Both the position numbers and the translations under genes were made by a program. From assembly GCF_018500185.1 (NCBI RefSeq), contig NZ_JAHBGI010000010.1, positions 93,402 to 157,401 on the forward strand: 64,000 nt of DNA, written 5' to 3'. Below the pieces are notes generated by a model, which made no database searches, was not told where the DNA came from, and saw only the letters and a list, made by a program, of their open reading frames with translations. How positions within the stretch are numbered: position 1 is the stretch's first letter; each line of letters starts with the position of its first letter. Source of the DNA: Litoribacter ruber (GTDB taxonomy: Bacteria > Bacteroidota > Bacteroidia > Cytophagales > Cyclobacteriaceae). Positions 7,663 to 14,434 of this stretch are shown piece by piece.

Positions 7663-7763
7663 TTTTTTTATATTATCCGGAATGATGTCGGTAGCCTATT
7701 TTTCTTTGATTGTCAGGACGGAAGACCGATGACCGAAGTAACAAGGCGTGATTCCGCAAAGAT

Positions 7764-7787
7764 GCCTGCCTTGCCGGCGAGGCAGGC
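7764..7787. repeat. GC-rich hairpin, 8-bp stem
   Basis: GCCTGCCT (7764-7771) pairs perfectly with AGGCAGGC (7780-7787) around TGCCGGCG. No T-run follows. A related GC-rich palindrome CCTGCGCAGG lies at about 7243-7252 on the other side of the DUF423 gene. It resembles REP-type intergenic repeats rather than a terminator. Confidence 0.5.
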
Positions 7788-7828
7788 CTGCTTGCAGCAA
7801 AGGCAAGCTCTGTGCAACTCCATTTAAA

Positions 7829-7849
7829 ACTCTGAGTAACTCCTCTGTG
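7829..7849. repeat. CTCTGTG interspersed repeat copy
   Basis: ACTCTGAGTAACTCCTCTGTG is a reverse-orientation relative of the repeat at 707-742. It lies just downstream of the yggS stop. Confidence 0.4.
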
Positions 7850-7862
7850 TCCCATTAAAATG

Positions 7863-8531
7863 TCAACCCCTCGCCCCGAAGATGGCGCTTCCGATCCGCA
7901 CCATGGTGCTGCCTTCCTCCTGTGCGATGAGGTAATCCCCGCTCATGCCCATGGAAAGCTCCTCCATTTTCATGTTGGCGGGGAGTGGTAAGGTTTTCAA
8001 TTTGTCAAACAGGCTTTTTAACCCCGAAAACTCCCTGCGGATCTGTTCCTCATTTTCTGTGAAGGTGGCCATTCCCATCAACCCCTTTATTTCCACATGC
8101 TCTAGAGTCTTCAGCTCCCCACTTTCTATTAGCTGGAGGAGCTCAGTCTCATCAAAGCCAAACTTGCTGTCCTCCTCCGCAATATGAACCTGTAGCAGGC
8201 AGGGGATAGTCCTTTCGGCCTTTTTGGCCTGTTTGTTGATTTCCTTGAGCAGCTTGAAGGAGTCCACGCCATGTATAAGATGGACAAAAGGGGCGATGTA
8301 TTTGACCTTGTTGCGCTGTAGGTGGCCAATCATATGCCATCGGATGTCGGAGGGCAACTGGGGCTGTTTATCTACGAGTTCCTGTACTTTGTTTTCTCCA
8401 AAGTCCCGTATGCCAGCCTCATAGGCTTCCTGAAGGTCTTCTTTGGGTTTGGTCTTGCTTACAGCTACCAGTAGGCAGTCGGGGTTAATAAAAGTGTTTT
8501 TTATCTCCTGAAGGTTTTCTTTTATAGCCAT
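7863..8531 (-). CDS. yggS: Pyridoxal phosphate homeostasis protein, YggS/PROSC family
   Basis: A 222-residue single-domain PLP-binding barrel that buffers free pyridoxal 5'-phosphate and influences amino acid and cofactor pools. Signatures are AVSKTKP with the Schiff-base lysine, DFGENKVQE, WHMIGHLQRNK (phosphate and substrate side), and the C-terminal LSMGMSGDY...GSTMVRIGSAIFG that closes the PLP phosphate site. Length is typical. A promoter with a perfect -7 box is visible directly upstream (8551-8581). The gene is monocistronic and divergent from the GH3-type gene. Confidence 0.95.
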   Translation of the reverse strand: MAIKENLQEIKNTFINPDCLLVAVSKTKPKEDLQEAYEAGIRDFGENKVQELVDKQPQLPSDIRWHMIGHLQRNKVKYIAPFVHLIHGVDSFKLLKEINKQAKKAERTIPCLLQVHIAEEDSKFGFDETELLQLIESGELKTLEHVEIKGLMGMATFTENEEQIRREFSGLKSLFDKLKTLPLPANMKMEELSMGMSGDYLIAQEEGSTMVRIGSAIFGARG

Positions 8532-8550
8532 TCTCCTAAATTTACACTCT

Positions 8551-8581
8551 CAAAGATACTGTTTAAGATTAGGACGGGCAA
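8551..8581 (-). promoter_or_regulatory. Bacteroidota-type promoter for yggS
   Basis: Read on the minus strand, TATCTTTG (8551-8558) matches the -7 box TAnnTTTG, and TTG (8579-8581) lies 20 bases upstream as the -33 element. The start codon at 8531 is about 20 bases downstream of the -7 box. Confidence 0.6.
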
Positions 8582-8621
8582 TCCTCCGGCCTGCATTGTT
8601 TTAACATTAGCATATAAAATT

Positions 8622-10169
8622 ATGGCGATATTAGGCACTTTATTGAAACGCGGCATCAGGTTGCGGGAATCCCTGGAACAGGAATACAGTTCCCCAATTG
8701 AGCTTCAGAAAAGAGAGCTGAAAAAACTGATGATCGCAGCCTCCAAAACGGAGTTTGGACGTCAGTACGGTTTTTCGGACAAACTCAAGGAGTTTAAGAA
8801 GAAGGGCAATACCTTCTATGAGGTGTTCAAACAGGATATGCCGATATTCGACTACAACAGGATGTATGACGAATGGTGGCACAAGTTGCAGGAAGGACAG
8901 AAGGACATCACATGGCCGGGGGCTATCAAGTATTTTGCCATGACTTCGGGCACCTCGGGAGCCTCCTCCAAATACATCCCTATCTCCTACGAAATGGTGA
9001 GGGCCATCCGGAAGACAGGTGTGCGCCAGATCCTTTCCCTGTCCAAATATGATCTGCCGGACAGACTGTTCAACACCGGTATCCTGATGTTGGGAGGAAG
9101 CACGGATTTGGAGTTTAACGGCACCTATTTTTCCGGTGACCTGAGCGGGATCACGGCTGGCAAACTTCCTATATGGTTCCAGCGGTTTTATAAGCCGGGT
9201 TCCGAGATTGCCAAAAATAAAAACTGGGGTGATAAACTCGAAAGGATCGTGGACAACGCCCCCAACTGGGATATTGGGATCATTGTGGGGGTGCCTGCAT
9301 GGTTGCAGATCTTGCTCGAGAAGATCATCGAGCGTTACAACTTGAAATCTATTCATGACATTTGGCCAAACCTCAAGATTTTTGTGCACGGAGGGGTGAG
9401 TTTTGAGCCTTACAAAAAAGGCTTTGAAAAGCTGTTGGATAGGCCGCTTATTTATATGGAAACCTACCTGGCGAGTGAGGGTTTTTTGGCCTTTCAGGCC
9501 CTGCCTGACCGCCGCTCAATGAGGCTGGTGCTCAATAATGGGATTTTCTATGAATTTATTCCTTTCAAGGATGAAAATTTTGACGAAAATGGGGAGGTAA
9601 AGCCGGATGCGCAAACCCTTTCCATTGACCAGCTCGAGGAGGGTAAGGAATATGCCATACTGATCAGCACCTGTGCCGGGGCTTGGCGTTATTTGATTGG
9701 GGATGTGATCAAGTTTGAATCTTTGGCGGAAGCCGAGATTGTGATCACCGGCAGGACCAAGCATTTTCTCAGCTTGTGTGGGGAACATCTTTCCGTGGAC
9801 AATATGAACAGGGCCATTGAGCTGGCTTCAGAGGAATTGGATATCGATATCCGGGAATTTACGGTCATAGGTGTGCCACACGGGAGCCTATTTGCCCATC
9901 ACTGGTATATTGGCAGCGATGATGAAGTGGATGCGGGGAGGTTGAGGAACATTATTGATGAGAAGCTGAAAAGTCTGAATGACGACTATATTACAGAGCG
10001 CCAGCATGCGTTGAAGGAAATTGAGGTGAAAGTGTTGCCTCAGGAGACCTTCATTGAATATATGCGGCAACAGGGCAAGGAAGGCGGGCAGAATAAATTC
10101 CCACGTGTGTTGAAAGGGGATAAGGCGGAGGCTTGGGTTGGCTTTTTGAAGGAGAAAGGGCTGGCATAA
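8622..10169 (+). CDS. GH3 auxin-promoter family acyl-adenylating enzyme (not glycoside hydrolase 3)
   Basis: The 515-residue protein belongs to the ANL-superfamily GH3 branch, which activates a carboxylate with ATP and transfers it, usually to an amino acid. Motifs are TSGTSGASSKYIP (phosphate-binding loop, about 108-120), YMETYLASEGFLAFQ (adenylate-binding region, about 275), CAGAWRYLIGDVI, and TGRTKHFLSLCGEHLS at the hinge before the C-terminal domain. The plant members conjugate auxin and jasmonate. Substrates of the bacterial homologues, common in Bacteroidota, are unknown. It is followed after one base by the LysE exporter gene, so an amino acid or amide conjugate might be made by one and exported by the other. 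That link is inference. Confidence 0.88.
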   Translation: MAILGTLLKRGIRLRESLEQEYSSPIELQKRELKKLMIAASKTEFGRQYGFSDKLKEFKKKGNTFYEVFKQDMPIFDYNRMYDEWWHKLQEGQKDITWPGAIKYFAMTSGTSGASSKYIPISYEMVRAIRKTGVRQILSLSKYDLPDRLFNTGILMLGGSTDLEFNGTYFSGDLSGITAGKLPIWFQRFYKPGSEIAKNKNWGDKLERIVDNAPNWDIGIIVGVPAWLQILLEKIIERYNLKSIHDIWPNLKIFVHGGVSFEPYKKGFEKLLDRPLIYMETYLASEGFLAFQALPDRRSMRLVLNNGIFYEFIPFKDENFDENGEVKPDAQTLSIDQLEEGKEYAILISTCAGAWRYLIGDVIKFESLAEAEIVITGRTKHFLSLCGEHLSVDNMNRAIELASEELDIDIREFTVIGVPHGSLFAHHWYIGSDDEVDAGRLRNIIDEKLKSLNDDYITERQHALKEIEVKVLPQETFIEYMRQQGKEGGQNKFPRVLKGDKAEAWVGFLKEKGLA

Positions 10170-10170
10170 A

Positions 10171-10797
10171 ATGAATGTAATAGAAGGAATTGGAATGGGG
10201 CTGGTGCTATCCCTTATCATCGGGCCCGTTTTTTTTGCCCTGATCCAAAGCAGCATTGAAAAAGGTTTCAGGTATGCCGTGGCGATGGCTGCCGGCATTT
10301 TGCTGAGTGATAGCCTTTATGTGTTGCTTACCTACTTTGGCGTATCCCTGATCACCAACAATCCGATGGTGGAGATGGTCTTGGGTTTTGTCGGTGGCGG
10401 TTTTTTGGTGGCTTTTGGGGTCCTGACTTTTATGAAGAAAGGCATGGGCCGACCAAACACCGGAGGTTTCCCCAAGAGTAAAAAGCGGCCCATGAAGCGG
10501 AAAGGCTTTGCCAAAGGCTTTTCCCTCAACGGCGTCAACCCTTTTGTGTTGCTCTTTTGGACTTCCATTGCGGGATTAGTGCATTTAAAGGATGGATTTG
10601 GAGCTCTTGACGTGGTGGGGTATTATTTGGGGATCCTGCTCACGGTGTTCCTGATAGACGTTCTCAAGGCCTACAGCGCTACCAAACTCCGCACCTTCAT
10701 CACTCCGAAGATCATGCAGTTGCTCAACAAGGTTGTGGCAGTGGCACTGGTGGGCTTCGGAATCAGGCTGATTGTATTTGCTGCTGAGGCGGTATGA
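10171..10797 (+). CDS. LysE/RhtB family amino acid exporter
   Basis: A 208-residue polytopic protein with the LysE signature near the N-terminus (LSLIIGPVFFALIQSSIEKG) and about six hydrophobic segments. Family members export amino acids or derivatives by proton exchange. A basic insertion after the third segment (KKGMGRPNTGG...KSKKRPMKRKG) separates the two halves. Start ATG is two bases after the stop of the adenylating enzyme, indicating one operon. Confidence 0.87.
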   Translation: MNVIEGIGMGLVLSLIIGPVFFALIQSSIEKGFRYAVAMAAGILLSDSLYVLLTYFGVSLITNNPMVEMVLGFVGGGFLVAFGVLTFMKKGMGRPNTGGFPKSKKRPMKRKGFAKGFSLNGVNPFVLLFWTSIAGLVHLKDGFGALDVVGYYLGILLTVFLIDVLKAYSATKLRTFITPKIMQLLNKVVAVALVGFGIRLIVFAAEAV

Positions 10798-10928
10798 GGC
10801 TTCACGTAGGCAAATGGGTCACAAAGGGCACCAAGTTAAAAAAGAAGTCGCTCAAAGGCTTCTTCGCTTACCGATACCCCATCCGAATAGCGCAGCTCAG
10901 AGGGAGGGGCACGATGGTAAGAACCTTT

Positions 10929-10977
10929 GTACCTGGTACTTTGTACCTGGTACTTGGTACCTGGTACTTTGTACCCA
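10929..10977. repeat. GTAC heptamer tandem repeat, seven units
   Basis: Units are GTACCTG, GTACTTT, GTACCTG, GTACTTG, GTACCTG, GTACTTT and GTACCCA, a strict 7-bp period with GTAC invariant. Same family as 7058-7088 and 11136-11178. Confidence 0.85.
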
Positions 10978-11135
10978 TACGCAAGTACCAGATACGAACA
11001 GATGAGATAAAAAGGCTTCTTCTCTGCAAAATGGGTGGCAAGTGTATGTATCCATCCATACCTCAAGTTCCATTGAGACGCACCATCTCCGCTAACTACC
11101 TAAAATCCACTCACTCCTGAACAAACGGTAATTAC

Positions 11136-11178
11136 TAGGTACATAGTACATAGTACATAGTACATAGTACTTAAGTAC
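11136..11178. repeat. GTAC heptamer tandem repeat, second intergenic tract
   Basis: Four consecutive GTACATA-phase heptamers (11141-11168 reads ACATAGT four times), flanked by CTAGGTAC and by TTAAGTAC. It ends about seven bases from the batA stop codon. Confidence 0.8.
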
Positions 11179-11184
11179 ACCCCT

Positions 11185-12231
11185 CTAATCCAACAAAAAG
11201 TTATTAAGAAAACTACTCTTCAGCATCATCCAAAAAAACAAGAATACAAAAGCCCACATCATGTATGCCCGATAGTAGTCCTGGGTTTCCTTGTATCTGT
11301 TTTCGATGATTTCGGCCTTTTCGAGTTCATCGATCTGGTCAAAGATCTGGTCTAGCGCATCGTCGTCGCCTGCTCTAAAGAACTGTCCGCTGCCTATTTG
11401 GGCAATCTCACGAAGGGTGGTCTCATCCAGGTAGCTTTCGATCATCTGGGGACGGCCGAAGAAATCCGTGCCGTAGGGCACCATCCCGTCTTTCCCCACT
11501 GCAATGGTGTATATCTTGATATCCAGGGCGGCGGCCAGCTGTGCGGCAAAAACCGGGTCCACATTCCCGGCATTATTGTCGCCGTCACTAAGCAGCACCA
11601 TCACCTTGCTGGTGCTTTCTGATTCCCTCATGCGGTTAGTGGCAGTTGCGAGGGCGCTTCCTATGGCTGTACCTTTGGCATCCATCATGTTGAAGGAAAT
11701 GTCACTGATGGCGTCGGTGAGCATTTTGTGGTCGGTGGTGAGGGGAGAAAGGGAAAAAGCCTCTCCGGCAAAAACCACCATTCCGATCCGGTCACCTCGC
11801 CGGCCTTCTATAAATTCATTGGCTGTCTCCTTGGCGGCTTCCAATCTGTTTGGTTTTAAATCCTGCAGATCCATAGATTCAGAGATATCCAGCACCAGCA
11901 TGATGTCAATACCTTCCGTGGACTGTTCCACCCGCTCATTGGTGCGTTGTGGGCGGGCCAAGGCGATGGCGATCATCCAGAGGGCCAGTAGGAAAAAGAA
12001 GGTGGGAATCAGCCTTAAATAAGTCCAAGGGTTGCTTTGGGCCACTCTCTTGGGAAGGGTAAGCTCCAAGGAAGGGTTTCTCAAAAACTTGATAAAAACC
12101 CTCAATAGCATCAATATAGGGATGATCCAAATCAGATGCAGCGCCCAGATGTTTTCCCACTCGAAGGAGCGCAAAGTTTCTGGGGTAAACCAATGCCATG
12201 AAAGCATGTCGCCTATACTATTTATGTTCAT
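11185..12231 (-). CDS. batA: BatA-like von Willebrand factor A membrane protein
   Basis: The 348-residue protein has two N-terminal membrane segments (about 25-45 and 72-92), a VWA domain with the MIDAS motif DISES followed by the conserved threonine and aspartate segments (SPLTTD, LLSDGDNNAG), and one C-terminal membrane segment. This is the BatA architecture of the Bacteroides aerotolerance operon, thought to form a periplasm-facing complex whose mechanism is unresolved. It is the last gene of a three-gene set and overlaps the preceding gene by 14 bp. The usual batB-E genes do not follow. The sequence runs straight into GTAC heptamer repeats. Confidence 0.88.
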   Translation of the reverse strand: MNINSIGDMLSWHWFTPETLRSFEWENIWALHLIWIIPILMLLRVFIKFLRNPSLELTLPKRVAQSNPWTYLRLIPTFFFLLALWMIAIALARPQRTNERVEQSTEGIDIMLVLDISESMDLQDLKPNRLEAAKETANEFIEGRRGDRIGMVVFAGEAFSLSPLTTDHKMLTDAISDISFNMMDAKGTAIGSALATATNRMRESESTSKVMVLLSDGDNNAGNVDPVFAAQLAAALDIKIYTIAVGKDGMVPYGTDFFGRPQMIESYLDETTLREIAQIGSGQFFRAGDDDALDQIFDQIDELEKAEIIENRYKETQDYYRAYMMWAFVFLFFWMMLKSSFLNNFLLD

Positions 12232-13114
12232 GGATCAGTTCAATTTTGTTAGTGTACATATTTCGGCAATCCGTTTTCAGGTTCTGACAGATGGCTGGCA
12301 GTTGCTCTGTTTTGCGGTCTGCATAGATGATAAGTTCGATGTTTCGCAGGTCATCCAAAATGCCATCACGGGGAAGGTCCATGGCCACCTCTGTGGAGGT
12401 CCATTCCTGATAGGGCCGGTTGGTCACCAGCTCAAGGTACCTTTTCCAGAGGCCCAGCACATTGTCGGCATGTGAGGCGGTGGGTTGGGAAATGAAAGTG
12501 GAAGTGACATTCTCCCATTTCTTTTCAAACCTGTTCCATCTCCTTTTTTCCAACCAGGCAAGCCAGTGGTTATAGATTTTATCTCCAAACACAAAATAGA
12601 TCACAATACCCAGCACCAGGATGATGGACAGAGCGATATAGAAGTATGGATAGTTGAATTCCCTTTGGATCTTCTGGTAAGTATCGTTGTCTTTGAAGGC
12701 CGGTTCAGGCGGGATCTCAGATAAGGTTAGGATAAGGGCCAGCTGGTCCTCTTCGGGGAAGTACTCGAGACTGTCATATTTCAACACCTCATACACCGGC
12801 ATGGTAAAGTTCCGCACCGGATCCAGGGAGAAGTTGGAGAGGTAATAGATTACGCTATCCCTGGTGACGGTGTCACGGGTATCGGTGACAAAGGTTTTTC
12901 TGCCCAGGTATTCCATATCTTCAAACCGGAAGGAGGAATCGGGGAAAATGACCTGCTGGCTGGGGTGGTAGGTGGCCTTAAGCACGTACTCCACCCGTTC
13001 GCCGAGCTTGGCGGAATCCTTACGGAAATATCCCTCTACCTGCACATCCTGGGCGGACAGCATGTAAGGGAATAGAAAGGTGATGATGAATAAAAACGAA
13101 TGCTGCTTACCCAC
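12218..13114 (-). CDS. BatD/DUF4381-like membrane protein of the DUF58-BatA operon
   Basis: 298 residues: a signal peptide ending near SAQ (about 21), a beta-rich periplasmic domain (VEGYFRKDSAKLGERVEY resembles the BatD-type Ig-like repeats), one membrane segment at about 170-190 (YFYIALSIILVLGIVIYF), and a cytoplasmic helical tail. Position between DUF58 and BatA is standard for this uncharacterised protein in Bacteroidota. It overlaps both neighbours, so it is translationally coupled. The family call rests on architecture and context. Confidence 0.7.
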   Translation of the reverse strand: MGKQHSFLFIITFLFPYMLSAQDVQVEGYFRKDSAKLGERVEYVLKATYHPSQQVIFPDSSFRFEDMEYLGRKTFVTDTRDTVTRDSVIYYLSNFSLDPVRNFTMPVYEVLKYDSLEYFPEEDQLALILTLSEIPPEPAFKDNDTYQKIQREFNYPYFYIALSIILVLGIVIYFVFGDKIYNHWLAWLEKRRWNRFEKKWENVTSTFISQPTASHADNVLGLWKRYLELVTNRPYQEWTSTEVAMDLPRDGILDDLRNIELIIYADRKTEQLPAICQNLKTDCRNMYTNKIELIHEHK

Positions 13115-13985
13115 GTTTCATGGTTTTATTTCGATACTTAAATAATTCTATCAAAGGCAAAACAATGTCCTGCTGGGTGTCAATGGATAGGTAATTTATT
13201 TGATGTCTTTTGCATAAGTCGCTGATAGCTTCTCTTTCATCGGTAAAGGTGGATGAGATTTTTTTAGAAAAGGTTCGGAAAGCGGTGTTTACCCAAGTGG
13301 TTTTGTCTTCCTCCTTGTCATAAATGGGGATGATGCCCAGGGAAGGAAGTTTGGTTTCCCGAGGGTCGGTTACCTGTATGGCCACCACGTCATGTTTTTC
13401 GCCCATGGCTTTCAAAGTCCTTTCGTAGCCCTCATCTATAAAATCCGAAATCACAATGATGATACTTCTTTTCTTGACCAAATTCAAGGTGTAGGTAAAC
13501 ATGGAATTGAGGTCGGTTTTCAGGGATTTATTTTCATGCTGAAAGATTGCGCGGATGAGTTTGACCCCATGGCGCTGGCCCTTCCCAGGGAGTACCACCT
13601 GTTCTTTTTGGTCACTGAAGGAAATCAGGCCTACCTGGCTTCCTTCATAGAGGGCGGCCAACGTGAGCACTCCGGCAATCTCTTTTCCGAGGTCAAGTTT
13701 CTTTCTGCCTTTTGCCCCAATATTTTGGGATCCACTGATGTCGAGCAGAAATATTACCGACTGATCTTTTTCTTCTTTAAAAGTTTTAACAAATGTTCCG
13801 TGCCCTTTTGCGGATACTTTCCATTCAATAGTCCTCACATCGTCTCCATACTGGTAGGGGCGGAGGTCATCAAATTCCAGACCTGCCCCTTTGAAAATAG
13901 ACTTGTAATCCCCCTGTAAATGGTTGTTGGCCACTTTTCGGAGCATAATTTCATATTTTCTGAGCTTTTTAAGCAGGTGTTTCAT
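13107..13985 (-). CDS. DUF58 domain protein of the Bat operon
   Basis: 292 residues with the DUF58 hallmark FDDLRPYQYGDDVRTIEWKV followed by a VWA-like half carrying LLDISGS (MIDAS-type DxSxS). Usually encoded just after moxR, an AAA ATPase thought to act on it as a chaperone. No moxR gene is present here: the neighbouring gene on that side is a divergent lipoprotein. First gene of the three-gene minus-strand operon. Cytosolic, with no membrane segment visible. Confidence 0.88.
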   Translation of the reverse strand: MKHLLKKLRKYEIMLRKVANNHLQGDYKSIFKGAGLEFDDLRPYQYGDDVRTIEWKVSAKGHGTFVKTFKEEKDQSVIFLLDISGSQNIGAKGRKKLDLGKEIAGVLTLAALYEGSQVGLISFSDQKEQVVLPGKGQRHGVKLIRAIFQHENKSLKTDLNSMFTYTLNLVKKRSIIIVISDFIDEGYERTLKAMGEKHDVVAIQVTDPRETKLPSLGIIPIYDKEEDKTTWVNTAFRTFSKKISSTFTDEREAISDLCKRHQINYLSIDTQQDIVLPLIELFKYRNKTMKRG

Positions 13986-14080
13986 TTGCTGTGTTTTTCC
14001 TGAGGCCTAAATTTAACGCACTCATTTGAATAATAAAACGTGTAGAAGGTAACATATTATTTAAATTCGTTTGAATTGGC

Positions 14081-14088
14081 TAATTTTG
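14081..14088 (+). promoter_or_regulatory. -7 box of the DUF4296-mutS2 promoter
   Basis: TAATTTTG matches TAnnTTTG exactly and lies only five bases before the GTG start at 14093, which implies a leaderless or nearly leaderless transcript. No clear -33 TTG was seen at the expected distance. Confidence 0.5.
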
Positions 14089-14092
14089 CAGT

Positions 14093-14431
14093 GTGAAAAA
14101 GTTGATAATATTTATGGTTCTGTCGGTTTTTGCCCTTTCCTGCGGCAACGGTGACAGACCCAAACAGTTGTTGAATGAGGATCAGATGGTGGCCATCATG
14201 ATGGACATCCACATGGTGGAGGGCATCGCCAGTTCGTTGCCCATTTCCTATGATTCCTCCAAAAAAGTGTACCCTTACCTGGAGCACCGGGTTTTTGAAA
14301 AACATGGGGTGCCGGATTCAGTTTACGTTGAAAACCTTCAGTATTACCTGCGTGATGCCGCCAAGATGGAGCAGCTCTATGCCAGGGTGATTGATTCTTT
14401 GACGGTCAAACAAAATATAGGAGAACAATAA
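14093..14431 (+). CDS. DUF4296 lipoprotein
   Basis: A 112-residue lipoprotein: the signal sequence ends in the lipobox FALSC, followed by a helical domain with MVAIMMDIHMVEG and FEKHGVPDSVYVENLQYY, diagnostic of DUF4296, a Bacteroidota-restricted family of unknown function. The start is GTG. Three bases separate its stop from mutS2, so both are one operon. This pairing with mutS2 is unexplained. Confidence 0.85.
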   Translation: MKKLIIFMVLSVFALSCGNGDRPKQLLNEDQMVAIMMDIHMVEGIASSLPISYDSSKKVYPYLEHRVFEKHGVPDSVYVENLQYYLRDAAKMEQLYARVIDSLTVKQNIGEQ

Positions 14432-14434
14432 TAT

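Larger units (their letters stand above)
10798..11184. other. Repeat-rich intergenic region, no gene
   Basis: It contains two GTAC heptamer tracts (10929-10977 and 11136-11178) and low-complexity flanks. Short open frames through the repeats translate to repetitive peptides without domain content. It lies between the converging ends of lysE and batA. No T-tailed hairpin is obvious. Confidence 0.65.

Noticed and set aside
8622..10169. Glycoside hydrolase family 3
   Set aside because: The name GH3 is shared. This protein has ANL-type adenylation motifs and no GH3 nucleophile motif. The true glycoside hydrolase 3 is at 44454-46736.
10794..11120. Open frame through the GTAC heptamers on the plus strand
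   Set aside because: The translation is repetitive, has no domain or start signal, and overlaps the lysE stop region.
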